Below, in pieces: positions 10,984 through 25,530 of a stretch of 64,000 nucleotides of DNA. Numbering within the stretch: the stretch's first letter is position 1; every line of letters starts with the position of its first letter. Origin of the DNA: Liolophura sinensis (Eukaryota > Mollusca > Polyplacophora > Chitonida > Chitonidae); the NCBI RefSeq assembly GCF_032854445.1, contig NC_088300.1, positions 59,930,984-59,994,983 of the forward strand, read 5' to 3'. Made by a program: the position numbers and the translations under genes. The notes under the pieces were generated by a model. It ran no database searches. It saw only the letters and a program-made list of their open reading frames with translations, and was not told where the DNA came from.

Positions 10984-13900
10984 TGAGGGACATGGGCAAG
11001 GGAAGCAAATGTTACATGGCCTGTGCAGTCCAAAGCCAGAGAGCTTTATGAGAACACCAAACATAGTTCACGGTTAATTTACAATAGTTTTCTGACATCC
11101 AACTACAAAAAAATTATACCTTGTAAATACTGTCATCCTTGAAATTTCCTGTAGCACTGTGGAGATATAGGCCAAAGTTACATGTAGTTATTATTTGTAG
11201 TAATTAGAATGAAGTAGGTGAAGAAGTGATGAACTAAGCAGAGGTATTGACTAACGCAGGTGATTACAGATGTTAAAGTGCCTGATTTTTGGAGATCTGA
11301 TCTCACTGCTGGTCACACACACAATTCATTAGGAACTTCCTCATGCAAAAATCATACAAAATTATGCACTGATTATGTACGTGTGGTAGAGTTTGATTGG
11401 TCAGTAATAAAATTGACCAGTTGTATCCAACCTTTCTTTTGATTCGTCCAAATTTTCTATTTTGAATCATGTAATGACCATTCATCAGTGTATTAACTCT
11501 CATTTTTTAATACATGAAAGCAAGGTTCACAAACCATCATGTTTTGTCACCTTTGTCGGTTCATTTGTAAGATTTTCAAAAATTGAGTGTCACCCTTGTT
11601 CATTCCAAATTAGTACACAGATATATAAGAATACCTTCTCACAAGAAAGTAGAGTACTTCTGGTTTTTATCTCTGATGATTCTTATCAAGTTGTGTCTAA
11701 AATTAAAAATTATCAGATTCTTTGATTAACAAACATTTGATAGGTGTGTTAAATTGATGGGAAAGTTTCAGCTTTAATGACCATGTACTTACTGGCCATG
11801 TTCAGGAGAGAAGAATGTAGGTTATCTCCCTTGGATCAGCATTACCAACAGGCGCTTGGATTTGAACCCACCATGCTTAAAGGTTGACAGAAGCAGGTTT
11901 GATTTTAGGAAGTGGGCAGGCTGGGTAGGGCAGGGGTCTGGGAAGCATGGAAGATTAACAAAGCAATGTAAGTACTCATACAGTATTATTGTGGTGGGAA
12001 CAGCCTAAATCCCCCCACCCCAATACCATTCTCCTCCGAAGACCTGTTTGCTCCATTACATTTACCTCTTCTAGTCAGAACTTACATTAATGCTAATTAA
12101 AATCCATCAGGAATTTCTTGTCTGGCTATCATATTTTTTGCTAATAACCTTTGTGTGATCTCAAATGTGGTGGCTTTCTCTTCAGGTGTTGAATACCTTT
12201 TAGCTGTATGATGGAGTACACCAGTGTTATATCATATACCGCCACATTATAGACAGCTGTCTTAACCAGCTCTGGGTTAATCTCATCTTTTTGTAGTGTT
12301 CATGTTTTGACTGTATAAACCTCATATGACATAATTGCCATTAATTTGTTAGGAATGCTTTAACATGTGTCTTTGTTTTTGGTACTGTATATGTATGTAA
12401 AAAGTTTCTGATGTTAAATTTGCCATGCTATGCTGTCTGTAATTCTTGTACATGGTCATTTTTATACATGTTTTATGGTTGGACATAATTTATTTTTATT
12501 TATTGTAGTCATTGATTTTGATATTGTCATAGAAATGCAGTTCTTATAAATTTGTGGTTTAACGTAAATGTATTTGATCTACAGCTTGGATTACACGATT
12601 GTATACTACATATTCGTAAATAATCAGTGACATATGTTAGGCAGGGATGGATTGTTATGTCATATGGATTGATATGATGAACAGATTTGATAATACATGT
12701 ATACTTAATTATGTAAAGCTTGTTTTGCAAAGTGCATGTAGCGTTGCGTGTACCTAGCTACATGTAGGCCTACCACGGCAGCCATGAAAGTGTCATATGT
12801 ATGATGCCATGTGCACCCTACGAAAAAGACCCCAGATCCACAGAAAGAATTATTTTCTTGCCTTAAAGTGAATTCATTAGAATGTTCTGAATTGGGCACC
12901 TGTTAAATTTGACTGAAGCTGATTTAGCTGACAAGGTTAAGAAAAGAAAGAAGACTTTAATGCATCATTTCACATCATCATTATATTAAAGGGCTATGTG
13001 TGTGAGGTTAGTGCAGTCTCATATGAGGTGAGATGAAAATTTGTAGCTATGTAAGAATCCTGCCAAAGCTACTGTTGTTTGCTGATAATGTCATCTTTCC
13101 CTAGTTAATGTTATCAGCACATGCTCTCTGTATCTATTGCTTTGCTCATGGTACATATAGTTGATTTACGAAATCTAGTACACAGTAATTTCTCAAACAA
13201 TTATTACCGTATTACACCTAAAATTTATCACATTTTAAGTGACACATTTTGTTTGATTCTTATTGATTCATTTACCTTATAATGCCATGGAAAAGATTTT
13301 TTGTGAAGACTGATTCATTTCTTACCAGAAAATCATGGGTTTGGCATCAAAAGTGTCATTTTAATACCTTAATAGGCCTCTGATAGTGCATTTTTAAATA
13401 GCAAACTTAGTATGCTATGTTGCACTACATAACTGTTCACATAGTCCCATCACTTTAGTAACTGAGTTTGACACTATCCTTATCAATGTCTGATACACAT
13501 AACAATTAAGTCAGTCAGTTATGTTTTATTGGCGTAGAGTGCAAAGGTTATATATGTATATATATATATATATTTGCAAGGTGAAGTTCTTTTAAGAAGC
13601 TGAGTTATGTAGTAGCATAGATTTACATGTGGTTGAATTGTGGGAAAATGTGGGAGATTGTCAAGGCAGCTTAAAGTGTGCATTTGTGTCTTGCAGGTGT
13701 GTTGTTTTTAGAGGAGTTGAATGTTAACTGACTGAACAGAGGTTCTCACACCATCAGCATGTGGCTTTTGTTGTAAGCCACACTTCTTTAGATTTGTGTC
13801 AGAGTTAGCATGCAGATCTGTGAGCTGGGAATACTTGAGGGGCCAGCCTTCCTCCGTGTTTGCTGTGTTAATAAAAAATCTCATGCACTCTACTGTGTTG

Positions 13901-14880
13901 TTTAATTGGTATTGCCATATAAAGTGGCCTAGAATTCGTCCAGGTTTAATATTTCTATGTATATTTTTTCTACAACTTTTGTATTGTGTTCATACTTTAT
14001 TTATATAGGTTTGCTCATACTGCATTATTGATTATAATTTATCTTTCTCTGGACATCTAATATTTTGATATTGTTAATTAAGGTGTCACAAATGTACAAG
14101 GATGTACATACATGTAAAAGTGTTCTGGAGTACAGTGCCCATATTTGTGTAGATAAGTACATAGCTTGTAATGTATTGCATATTCGTACATATTAAATCG
14201 GTGGTGCCAGGTGGTAAGAGAGGCCCACTTGTACCCTCCTTGTATAATTGTATTTAGAGTACTAATTGTGGGAAGAACCAGTTCATGTAGGCTCTTTTAC
14301 TGTGGCAACCAAAATGATTTTTGGTCAATCATTCAGTGATAAGTACCAATCATGCCAAATCAGCAGCCTCTTTTGTTGGGCGCATTTTTATCAGCTTAAA
14401 CATGTAACTTAAATGGTTCAGTCATATTGGCAGTTTAACATGATCAGGCTCTTTATGCTTCAGTTTATGTGCTGTGAAGGGGACCTTGATGTCAGTCCTA
14501 TTATTTATCTGTTATGATGTCCCTTATCTAGTCTAGCCTGTTGTGATAAGCACAAAGAGATGTGATTTATACCTGTATATCTATTGTGTGATATATGCAG
14601 AAATAAGTTCAACTGATATTTTATGTAACTTAAAGCCAATGACCAAGTGAATTAATCCAGTTTAAGAAGAGTGCAGTTACCATGGGAAGTAACTCTGTTA
14701 GAGATGTGGGAAGAAAAGGCTGATTGTGAAACAAGCTGATTTTATTCTGCCAATTGCCCATAACCAGCTGGTGAATTGTTTATAGTGTACATGTTTGTGT
14801 AATTTATTTATTTATACATTGTACATGTGTTTGTACTGTGAGTGAAAGTCTTTACTGTTGACCATGTTGCTTTTAATAAA
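10984..14880 (+). other. Probable RP2 3' UTR and downstream DNA
   Basis: No coding exon was recognised. Candidate poly(A) signals AATAAA occur at 11406-11411, 423 bases after the stop codon, and at 14875-14880. Which is used cannot be decided from sequence. The stretch contains a TA microsatellite (13549-13574) and otherwise nothing I can assign. Confidence 0.4.
13549..13574. repeat. TA microsatellite
   Basis: An alternating TA run with one TG interruption. Confidence 0.9.
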
Positions 14881-15214
14881 ACTTGCTAGAATACTAGAAA
14901 CGACTTAAAGTTACTTTCAAATGCCAGTAAATTTAGGAATCGTAGACTTGGTATTTGCTTGGTGGCTGTATCCAAGCATATTTCATTCTATGACAGCAGT
15001 CTGGTTTATGGTGAAAGAAACAGAAGTACTGGCATCAGATAAAATGTCAGCACTAAAAGCTGCAGCTGATACAAGAAGAGTTGGATTCAAACACGAGATC
15101 TTACTGTCCCTTTGCTCAGTTGTCAGCAATCTGATGGATGACAAGGATCCCTTATTAGTTTAGTTAGCCTGTGAACTTTTGTTAGATAACGTTTCTTCTC
15201 TAATATCAAAATAG

Positions 15215-15420
15215 GACCCTCACTGGCTAAGACGGCCGGTTTAAGCACAGACCTGATGCAATTGTCAGTTCATTGACCAATCGAGCCGTGCGTTCAAATA
15301 CAGCTGTTTCTGCTTCAGTGCCTGACAAAGGTTGGTGGGTTTACTCTCTGCCCTGGTTTCTTTCAGTGGTCTAATGTACATCAGATGTAAGTGAAAATTC
15401 TTGAGTACGGCATTAAAAAG
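15215..15420 (+). repeat. SINE, family D
   Basis: The most complete family D copy. It has a degenerate tRNA-like head (CTGGCTAAGACGG as a box A-like element and GCGTTCAAAT as a box B-like element), the body TGACAAAGGTTGGTGGG and CCTGGTTTCTTTC, and the tail AAAATTCTTGAGTACGGCAT. No target-site duplication was found. Confidence 0.65.
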
Positions 15421-17002
15421 GAATCCCTGAATTGATGCAAAAACAGTTGTTTCATTCCCTTGTTAATCCTTGTAATTGTGATGTTTAAAACTGAAATGAC
15501 AGAGATGAAAAACACAGATTGATGATCATCCTTTTACTCTACAAACCAGTAATAAATTTCAGGAAGGTTCATAGTCTTGTAATTCCAAAGAATTATATAC
15601 AGCTTACATGAATAATTAATAATGTTCTACTGGCATATACTTGTAGCCTTTTCTTCTCTCTCGCTCTATTAAATGTAGGTCAGTGTCTATGCAAGCAGGA
15701 AAACAGATTCAATCCAACACATATGGCTTGTACATTTACTTTAAAGCACTATGGACATGGCCGGACTATATAAAAGGGACTGTCTTTAGATGAAAATAGG
15801 CATACACTAACTGTATGATGCACCAGTACTTGCCACTGAACAATTACATGTAGGTATAAGACATATTTAGCCAAAATGGAGAAGTAACCAGAAAACTAAT
15901 GCTACACAAATTATACATTAAATGAAGACGTTCTCAGAAGTCCAGTAAATAACTTGTGATTTTATATCTATGCCTGTTTCTTTTACTGCCATCTGGATAC
16001 ATAAATGAATGCCCATTAAAAAAACAAGAATCATCATAAAGTAATAATGTTAACTTCTTGTGTCATTGTAGGTAAATACCATTCATGAGCTTGTTTGTAT
16101 TGCCTGGCTGTTTAACTGGACATTCTTTATAACCAGTTTTATATCTGTATTTATACAAGAACAGGCTACATGTATTTGTAGATGAATGAACATGTGTATG
16201 TTCACCCAATCTGAGCCACAACGACCAGAATGTACGTGTTAGTTGCCAAATACATTTTTAACTCAATTTAAACAGTAAGAGTGACAGAAACAATAACAAA
16301 GTCAAGAAATTACTTTTCAAAATAAACAACATTCAGAACAAGCACAATTATTCGTACCAGTAAAACACTCTAGTGGCATAAAAACATTTCATTTACATTG
16401 TACACAGGTCTTCATCAATGGAGACTCCATGAGCATCATGCATCAGACAAAACAAATCAGGCGCTTTAACATGGAATCTTCAGCATGGTGGCCAATCAAC
16501 ACGGAAACGTCATGGATTAACTGGAGATGACACAGTCTAGGGTTGAAGGCTAACTGTTAAGACTGGACCTAAAGTGGCTGTCTTTACACACTTATGTTTA
16601 TACATCTTTCTGTCCAATGAGGAATGGCAGAAACAACACACTTCACCCTGCATACTGAACTCAGGCACTTTCTTTGATCAATTGCAACAATTCATATTAT
16701 CAGTGACGAAAATGTTTTAAGTCGGTAAATACACATTCAATACAAATGTGTAGCATTTTATCTCAATTTTTTCTAAATCGCAAAATTATATTTAAGTATA
16801 CATGAGATTTTTTTTACAGATCTACACTGATGCATGAAATGCTACTTCTTATACTACATTTTAGCTCTTCATGTGCGACATCATTTTGAAAACATTTCTG
16901 AAACATTTTTGAGTTCCTCAAGGTCCTATTTTATCTTACTCTTCAGTGGTTTACAAACTATCTATAAATACACACAATAGATATACTGTAAATTTCTTAT
17001 AC

Positions 17003-17045
17003 GGTTGAGTACCATGTTAAACCCCAAGCACTCACTCACTCACTC
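17003..17045 (+). repeat. SINE tail fragment, family B
   Basis: A 43-bp remnant of the 3' end of family B: GTTGAGTACCATGTTAAACC followed by CCAAGCACTCACTCACTC. The full element is at 35296-35662. Confidence 0.75.
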
Positions 17046-17212
17046 TTATACATTATAAGACATCAGTACAGTGCAGTTAGAAATTTTTAGAAGGTGTTTT
17101 GAGATTGTTGTGTTACACAGTAGCTCTGATATCCTTTGGAAACATTTCAACAGACAGCCAACATGTGAGCTCCTTAATGCTCCTATTATATCTGTCTCTT
17201 TAAACTCCCGGC

Positions 17213-17420
17213 ACTGTAATTCTTCAGCCTTTGCCTTGTCTGCAAGGTGTTTATTCAAGCATATTCTAAAGCCATTATTCTGTGTCGACTGATAAAATTT
17301 CTTTTTTCTGTGCAGCCCTGACATTGGCCAATCCAACCAATGTAGTTCTGTCTCCAAAGTCAAATTAAAAATGTGCAAAAATTGCTATTTTATATGAAAA
17401 AATGTTGAGGAATTAGGGTA
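17213..17420. mobile_element. MITE-like element, copy 1
   Basis: About 208 bp with imperfect terminal inverted repeats: left CTGTAATTCTTCAGCCTTT, right ATGTTGAGGAATTAGGGTA. The interior (GTTTATTCAAGCATATTC, CATTATTCTGTGT, GCCCTGACATTGGCCAA) is shared with copies at 27142-27364, 46962-47173 and 60428-60612. It has no transposase and so would be non-autonomous. Confidence 0.75.
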
Positions 17421-20400
17421 CCCTATATACATAATACACGTAGGCCTACTGCAGGCTGCATGTCTCAGTCATTATAACACACGCATAATAACACGTTCAC
17501 AATTTATGAAAAGTGTGGTCGCAATTTTTAGCACTTTCAATGCTGGAACTTTAATAAAAGGAACCTTCAGATCTTTTTGCAGCAGGCTGTTTATGTATTT
17601 TATCATTGAAACTCATGGTATTATATTAATTTGTCTATATAAAGACCTAGCATCCACTGCATTGCTGTGTTTATTTCTCTCTTACGGCTGTTAGTGGACT
17701 CCTACGGTGTACATAACGTGTAACAAGTTCGACTGAATAGTCTCCCAGCAAGAGTAAATTTCATGTGGGAGAGTTGTGTACGAAATGGTTAAAGAATTAC
17801 AGAGGAAGATAATTTAGCTGTATGTGGAGATAAGCAATTTGTTCATGACTTAAATGGATGCTTTAACATGGTGCTTTCTGTGGTAATGACTAAATGAATG
17901 AAAACAGAACAGGCACTACAGAACAATGTGTACCTTTTGACCAAAATCAAATGGCATTTCACATTTTGCACTTTTGTTGAGATCAACAAATCGCTCCATG
18001 TGAACACAGCTTAAAATGTAACTGAACAAGAGAGACCACTGACAATGTGTAAATTTACAGGAAGTTTCATATTTCAACCTACCAATGAACATGTATATGT
18101 AATATTTATATGTTACAATAAACATAACAACATGCCTGTGGAGGCATAACAATTTATTTTTACAATGATTTATACAATGTCCATATGATAACCTTTAACT
18201 GCAGCTGTCTTTCTCACCAAACCTTTATGCTATCAAACATACAAAATACAAACCCAATATACAAATAAAACCAAAATTAAAAGAAAAAAAATATAAATCA
18301 TAACACACTGGAGTAGCGAAACATTGTCTTGCATACCGAAACATTCATGTACAGGCCAGTTGATATGATACGTGTATACACAGATTGCTAATTACATACC
18401 TGTGGGTCCATTATTTAGAGGACAGTTTGTACCTACATGCATGACGATACATCGTACATACATGAACTTACATCACAGAACAATTAACACACAGGTGTAC
18501 ACTGTATATAAACAAAAGTTAACACCACTTACAGCACTTTTTTTTATCCATGACATTTTTTTTCCCCCAATAAACAAGATAAACTTTCTTCACAAATAGT
18601 CAATAATACATGTAGTGATAGGCTACTTGTATATGTAACCACAGCACAAACAATTTGAGATCGCACACATCTGGGCACTGCCCTCGACTTAGGCAGTGGC
18701 TAGGAGACAACGCAGCTAGAGACTTAACAGTTGACGATATTCTCAGGAACATGCCAAACAACCAGAAATTATAGTTTAGTAGCAAACAATCTATTAGAAC
18801 AATCTGCACACTTAAATTGTGAAAGTCAACAAATCTTAGTTTCAGTTTTATGTCACCTAAAAGTAATCTTGCATCAACTGCCATGTTACTCAGGCAGTAT
18901 TTTCAAATCCCTGCCTGTAGGAGTTACACACTTAGTGCCCAGATGTCCGCAGCTGTGGTGTGGTATTTATGTGGTTTATCAAATTTCTGCATGAAAACAT
19001 AAAAGAATATAAAATAAATAAGCAGGCTATCCTATCACATCTAATGAATAGGCCTACTATTGATATCACAACACAAATATTCATTACCTTCACACTATGA
19101 TATCACGACTAATGAATACAGAATGCTAATGTCACAAGTACTGAATAAATTCATCTTCAGGATATGACAAGACAGATATCAGGATTTCTGTATTCTTACA
19201 ACGGTTTAAAAACCATAACAACTTTTGGTTATTAACACCTCAGACAGAAAGAATACAAAATAAGACCTCATATGAGTACATCAGTGTATCTACAGCTTTT
19301 GTGGTGCAAGGTAATTATAATGTAGGTCCAGTTGTCTGTAGAAAAGGTAAAAGAAACTGGTTACACTGTGATACATAAGGTCAATGACTGCACATAATAC
19401 AAGTTCAACCAATACACACATACATAAATGGTTCAGCTTTCCCTAGGATTCAATACTGAAACTGAGAAACATTTCCATGTATGCAGAAAAATACACAGGC
19501 ATGACAAAGTTATCTGGCAGGCTGATAATTTGTTATTTTGGATGTTCTTGTTTGCAGTTACATTCAAGTAAATAATGTAAGAAAACGGTACAGGAGGTTC
19601 ACAGTACTTTTTTTTTTTTGGAACTTCAACCGACGAAATCCACATTTATATGTATTGTGCACAACTGGACAGTTGTTTATATATACATCATGGTGCAGTT
19701 CAATTCCATGGTATTACACAAGGCTTCAACACAGGATATTTACTCTTAAGATTTTGGAATGCAACTGTTTAGGATGACAAGTGTGAACTGAATATGATGT
19801 TATCAGTGCATGCTGTAAATAGTGTGTGTAGGTATGTTCTTAAAGTGAATATAAAGTCAGCCACTAAAGCTGAAATAATTAATAAAGTAGCATTCCAGAA
19901 ATGTTCTAAAAATATTTTTTAAATTCTTCACAGGTTACCAACAAAATAAATAGCAAACAATGATCAGTACCTAGCCACTCATTTGGTGATGCCATTTTGC
20001 CATGTTATAGGTATCTAGAGTGACAAAACCTAAGAAGCTCTCCCTTACCATCTATATTAAACTATGTGACAATGAGAAAATACAAACAAAAAAAACGCTT
20101 GATACACAACCAAAGAGTATCAGCTCTGTTCCGCGTTCAAAGTCGACGTTTCTTTCAGTTTGGTGCACAGTGAGGGCGATGTTTGTGGACACAAAGCATC
20201 ATGTTTTAGCAGTCCTGCTCATTGTCCTGCATGCGTGTAAGCATTTGGCATAGAAGGCTGTACCAACTTCAGGGAATTTACCGAACACAGCAGGACCTTC
20301 TGAATTATAAAAGACTCTTTTAGTCAGATTTTGGGACGATTTGACTTTGCTAAGGAAAAATAATGCAAAGTCACAATATTTTTCTTCAAGTAAGGACTCT

Positions 20401-23400
20401 CCCTAGGTGATTTTCTTGCCAGGTCACCCTGACAAATTACTGCAGCATCCTGGCCAACATCTACGTATGTGACATGTACAGCCATTCTCAGTTACCCCTT
20501 CATAAATGTGTAGTTCAAAACGCATCAGTTTAACACTTAAACTAAGTACAAAGTCCAATTTATTTTAATGATATCTGTCTATCCACTATAAGAAACCACA
20601 CTGACAATTGAGAGTCAATATTTTTTTGGACTTGACAGCCAATTATCATGCGACACATTCAGCACTAGTGATTGGCCAAGTTTATAAGGACCCTATAACA
20701 TGGCTACTCTGAGTGAACTGTCTGTCAGTGCCATATCCCCAATGCTGAACTCCATCTTCTCGGCTTTCAAAACTTTATAGAATTTTTCACATATTTTTCT
20801 GTGATAACTGTGTCCTATATAATTTTTTTCTGTGTTCATATAGTGGCAGACTTTATGTTCACTTTAAGGTTAATTTTGACTGCAATGAAAGAAAAAAGAT
20901 ATGAGGTAAATAATTAAAAGTCTTTCATGAAGCACCTGAGCTATGTACTCTACCCAGTATCGTAGACACACCAATGTCCATATTAAATACTGAGCAGCTA
21001 TCCTTGCATCTTGCTACAGTAACTCTAAGATCTGCAAATACCATTAGAACAGATAATTATGCCTCGTGAGATTTGCAAAAATTGTTCCAGAAAAAATTTC
21101 GTCAAATTTTGTCTTGTGCTAATATTTTTCCTTCTACAAATCAGTTAGTTGTAAAACATGCTTTTTTTTTCATTGATTAATAATCACTGGTCACAAGGCT
21201 GATTTAGGATAGCATAGGTGGCTTCAAGATCCATTCATAAAAATAACAATTATAGTAGGCTTATATATAAACATGTTACTACTGACTAGCCCTTTCCAGG
21301 AGAAATCTTTGGTACCCTAAAAGTACAGCTGAAGACATCTGACAAAAGTTCACCGCATGGTCATATACAGCTGTAGCTTTCAACCATTCATATTAACTAT
21401 TAAGTACATGTTTTTAGTTTGTTATTTAAGGCTTTCCAGCTATACACACTGATCTTCTTACTGAGTTTTTGTACTGGTGTGAGGTAATGTTTACATGTAC
21501 ATCATGACATTCAAACTTCACAACCACATAAACAGGTGGAAGATGGTTGTAAGATGTTAAAGATTATTATCCTAAAAATCAAGTGTCTCCTTGAATAGTC
21601 CACAACACAGCTCTCTTAATACATGAAATAACAAGGCACCAAATTTACAAGGACTTTCTACAGTGTTTTCCATAGTGCATATAGAATAAAAGGTCATCCA
21701 CAGTGGAAAATCAAATTTACGCAAGCACGTATATACCATTTTACTCATTATTTCCTGCAGAATTATTTTTGTCATTAAACCATTTCCAGTTAATACCATA
21801 GTTACAGATATTGCATTGAATATATTTTCTTCACCACAGTTAAGCTGGAGTGGTGTCACAGGAGGCAGTTAAAAAAATTATGGCCCTTCACTACAGAGAG
21901 GAATTAATAATGATTTGGGTCCATTATGACTGAGTCAGAAAATAATAATCATCATTTATATCTCTCTCTGGACGAGAAAATGAATGGCTTCTGACCTCTG
22001 TTTATTTACCCCCTAGCCTAGTGAAGTCCCGAATCAGTGTGAACACATGTTTATATCAGCAGGTTTGTCAAGTGCTTGGTGAAAAAATGTGGTTAAATTG
22101 CAGATTACGGTACTGTATTTCAAGTCTAGTATGTTAAAAAGCACTTTCAGAAGCACATGAGGAATTAAAATAATGCTTATGATACCATCACTTTAGCATT
22201 TTTATGATAAGAAATTAATTACTCCTTCACAAAAAACTTTCAAGTGGATGAATCAGAATAAAACAAAATGTGTAACGTGTGAAATGTGAAAATCCTGAAT
22301 TTTCTCAGTAGTTCTCAAATATATGACATTTATAAACCACTGTATTGAACAGATGTACACATCCATGCAGATAGAGAGTAAACACGGAAAAGCATTAACA
22401 AAGACGAGATATACATCCATACCCACAATCAACTCTCCCATAGTTGGTTGAATGCAAAATAACGCCCAGGCAACAGCATGAAACAGACAGGAGACAGGTG
22501 GACAAAAGTGATCACCAAATGCCATCTATCTCAACACATCAGTCAGGCAGGAGAAACGTGTAGGATGAAGAGTAACCTGTACATGTCACATATAGTGAAT
22601 ACTAACATTCCGTTTGGTACAGGTGGTGATACACATCAGCTTTATTATATAAATGTATGCAGAATTCGCTAAATCGCAGAGTATATAACATGTAATAAGA
22701 CATGAAAATACATGAACATGACAAAAAGCTTATAAGCTGATTTGAACACAGCTGACAAAGTCCCAATTCTAGCTGGTTTTTTATTTCCATTCTTCTCCAT
22801 CTTTACTGATTTCTGGTAATACTATACTAGTTTATTATCATGCTGTTCATTAGAATCTAGATTCATGGCAAAAATACCAGCATTATAATACATACAGGTA
22901 TGTACTTATCGCTTATTGTGTAACATTTGTTCATACTAATACTGGCAACAGCAGAAAAAGCATTCCTATAAATTTTTTGTCTGATCTACAGGTTAACTGG
23001 CAATAAAAGGTGAAAAATATACATATATCATTTACAATCAACCAGAAACAAAGACAAGGCAATTATCTGAACTACAGGTAGCTACCATGTCTCCTCACGG
23101 TGGAAAAAGGAATAGCTACAATATTACAGACAGAAAGGGAAATATATGTACTCGAATGTGTACAAGACATGTCCATATACAACTTACAACCCTGTCTCCT
23201 ATGCAACAGAACCAATAACTACAAATCTACTTTCAATGAAAACTAACATCTGAGTTACACATAACTGCTCAGCTTTGGGAAGACTACAAGTAAAAGTTAC
23301 ATGTACATATAAACCTTGGCATGCACAAACATGCCAACACTGAGCAAGAGCATGGCAGAAATGCTGAACTACTGTACTGTCACTACACTCTGACAGGCCT

Positions 23401-24740
23401 TGTACCTGTATGCACATGTAAAAGGCTGCATGTATATGTACAGTTATCTACTTTTAACTATGTTTATCTATAGCATAAACATGCACATTTAACATGGCTG
23501 CTACCAGTCATGAGCATGAGCATGTCATCCTGAGAGAAACCCATGCATAATGTATGATTACTATACAGATCTACACACAAGATCACCGACTGGAAAAACT
23601 CTACATTAACTCATTTCCAGACTAGATCAACACAGTATCCGAAACAAATGCCATAAGGCATCTGGCTTCAGAAAGGTAAATATTACAAGACTAGATGAAA
23701 GGCATTTACTGGCTAGGACTGTAATTTCATCAGGACTGTGAAGTGGGTGAATCTATCATGTCCCAGGTACAGACAAAGAGAACTTCCATACATATCTGTA
23801 ACAGTTAACTCTGTAACAGTCTAACTATGTCAATCGAATGGCTTCTTACTGCAAACACTGACATATGCAGTAACATATACATGGTGTATGTGTAAATTCT
23901 GCACTAATGAGATGTATGAGGGTATGTATATTCACCTGATTTGAGGCCTTGTTCTATTCAGCTACTTCCTAACAGCCACACATGTAAAACCCATGATGCA
24001 TGGGTTTACCCATAATTCCACTCCACTCCATTTACTCCTCACATGAAAACAATACTATTTATCTACCAATACAGGAGGTCATACATAGTATTCAAAATTC
24101 TATTTTGTTCAATCCACTTTTACAGGGTTTATTTAGTACTTAGGGCAATCTTTACCAGTTTGCATGACAGTCGACTGTGAAGATCAGACAGTATAACCAA
24201 TATGTTCAACCAGCCCTCACACTCATAAGCCTCCTCTCTGCCAGCATCTCAACACATACAAACACAAGATCTTGTCATAACAAGACAGACGCATGCACTT
24301 TTAAAACACTTTCAACAAGTGACAATCCAACATTGACAATCTCCCGGATCTATGCCCTGTACATTTTAAATATGTATAGTTATTATCATTACAAAATGAT
24401 CACTTTTTCCTAAGTGTACATGTAGACATTAAAAGGAAATACATGTAAGAAAATTAGATCCAAGGTAGAGTAGCAATGCCTTGTTCATGACACTCTTGTA
24501 TTCTTCTGCACCTACTCTACAGTAAGTCCTAGCATATGTTTGCTTTGCTCTTTTGTTTAAAGAGCTACTTTGGTGTCAAAACATCTGTGTTTTAAAAGCG
24601 TGGTGAATTGATAAAGACTGGGATAGTCTGAATTGCTTTCCTAAATTGTGAAAATATTGCGGTGAATTAAAACCAATATTGTATGTTTAGTCAGAGTATA
24701 CATAAACAAAATATTTCTGTCCCTTTCACTTTGCCTGGTG

Positions 24741-24876
24741 TGACGTCACCCACGAACACATGGCGTCATCAATCGCTGACATATAATCCACAAATGACGC
24801 TGTCCTTTCAAATGTCCTTGAGGTCATCCCAGCATAAATGCCTTACTCAACGTCACCTCTGCCTGATTCAACGTCA
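24741..24876. promoter_or_regulatory. Cluster of CREB/ATF-like CGTCA motifs
   Basis: Five TGACG/CGTCA motifs lie in 136 bp: a full palindrome TGACGTCA at 24741-24748, GCGTCA near 24764, TGACGC at 24795-24800, ACGTCA at 24850-24855 and ACGTCA at 24871-24876. CpG is otherwise rare in this DNA, which makes the cluster stand out. Function is inferred from motif content only; it lies 0.65-0.8 kb beyond the PPP1R2 stop codon. Confidence 0.25.
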
Positions 24877-25309
24877 TACAGGAAATATTATCACATCACA
24901 TCAGGAAAACTTTACGGACACAGCCGAAGATTTTGTTTTTCAAGGAATCTTCAGTTATATGGGCTAAACAGTCTTATTCATCAAAATCTTATTGAAACAT
25001 AGTGTTAGCCTTACTCCGTAGGATTTCTTTCATATCGCTGTAATGTTTCTACGCAATTTGTATTCTGACCAGAGTGGCACTTTAACTCATAGAAACGGAA
25101 TAATTTGTTATAAAACTTGCACAAATGTACATAACATTTTCTGCACAAGGCCGAAGTAAGCAGGAACATTGGACAAACAGCACTGTCTGTGCATCAACGT
25201 TACTTGCCCTGAAAAAACAGTTAGAAAATATCAAATGTTCTCCTCACACATAATGAAGCTGTTTGCGCGCCGGAATGTTAGTTAAGGTTAGGTAACCCTG
25301 AATTACAAA

Positions 25310-25326
25310 CAGCAGCAGCAGCAGCA
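25310..25326. repeat. Short CAG triplet run
   Basis: About five and a half CAG units in noncoding DNA, 0.2 kb beyond the PPP1R2 stop codon. Confidence 0.9.
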
Positions 25327-25530
25327 TCTATAAATCTGACCACATTCTGTATACATAACCATAACAACCAGTGACATTTGACCTTCAGCCTTGACCTGAC
25401 CTAAAATACCAATGGGCATCTGTGGCTGAAGTGCACATTCAATATTACCTCTTGTATATCCCTGTACATAACGATGCATCTGCAGAGGTATGGAACAAGG
25501 GGAGATAACTGTACATAATCAGCCTAGTTG

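Larger units (their letters stand above)
14881..25530. other. Intergenic region and probable PPP1R2 3' UTR; no gene recognised
   Basis: About 10.6 kb between the RP2 3' end and the PPP1R2 stop codon. No exon chain was found on either strand; the open frames here are short, carry no family motifs and are not bordered by convincing splice sites. The region holds a family D SINE (15215-15420), a family B SINE tail (17003-17045), a MITE-like copy (17213-17420), a cluster of CGTCA motifs (24741-24876) and a CAG run (25310-25326). The PPP1R2 transcript probably extends leftward from 25531 for an unknown distance. Confidence 0.5.
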
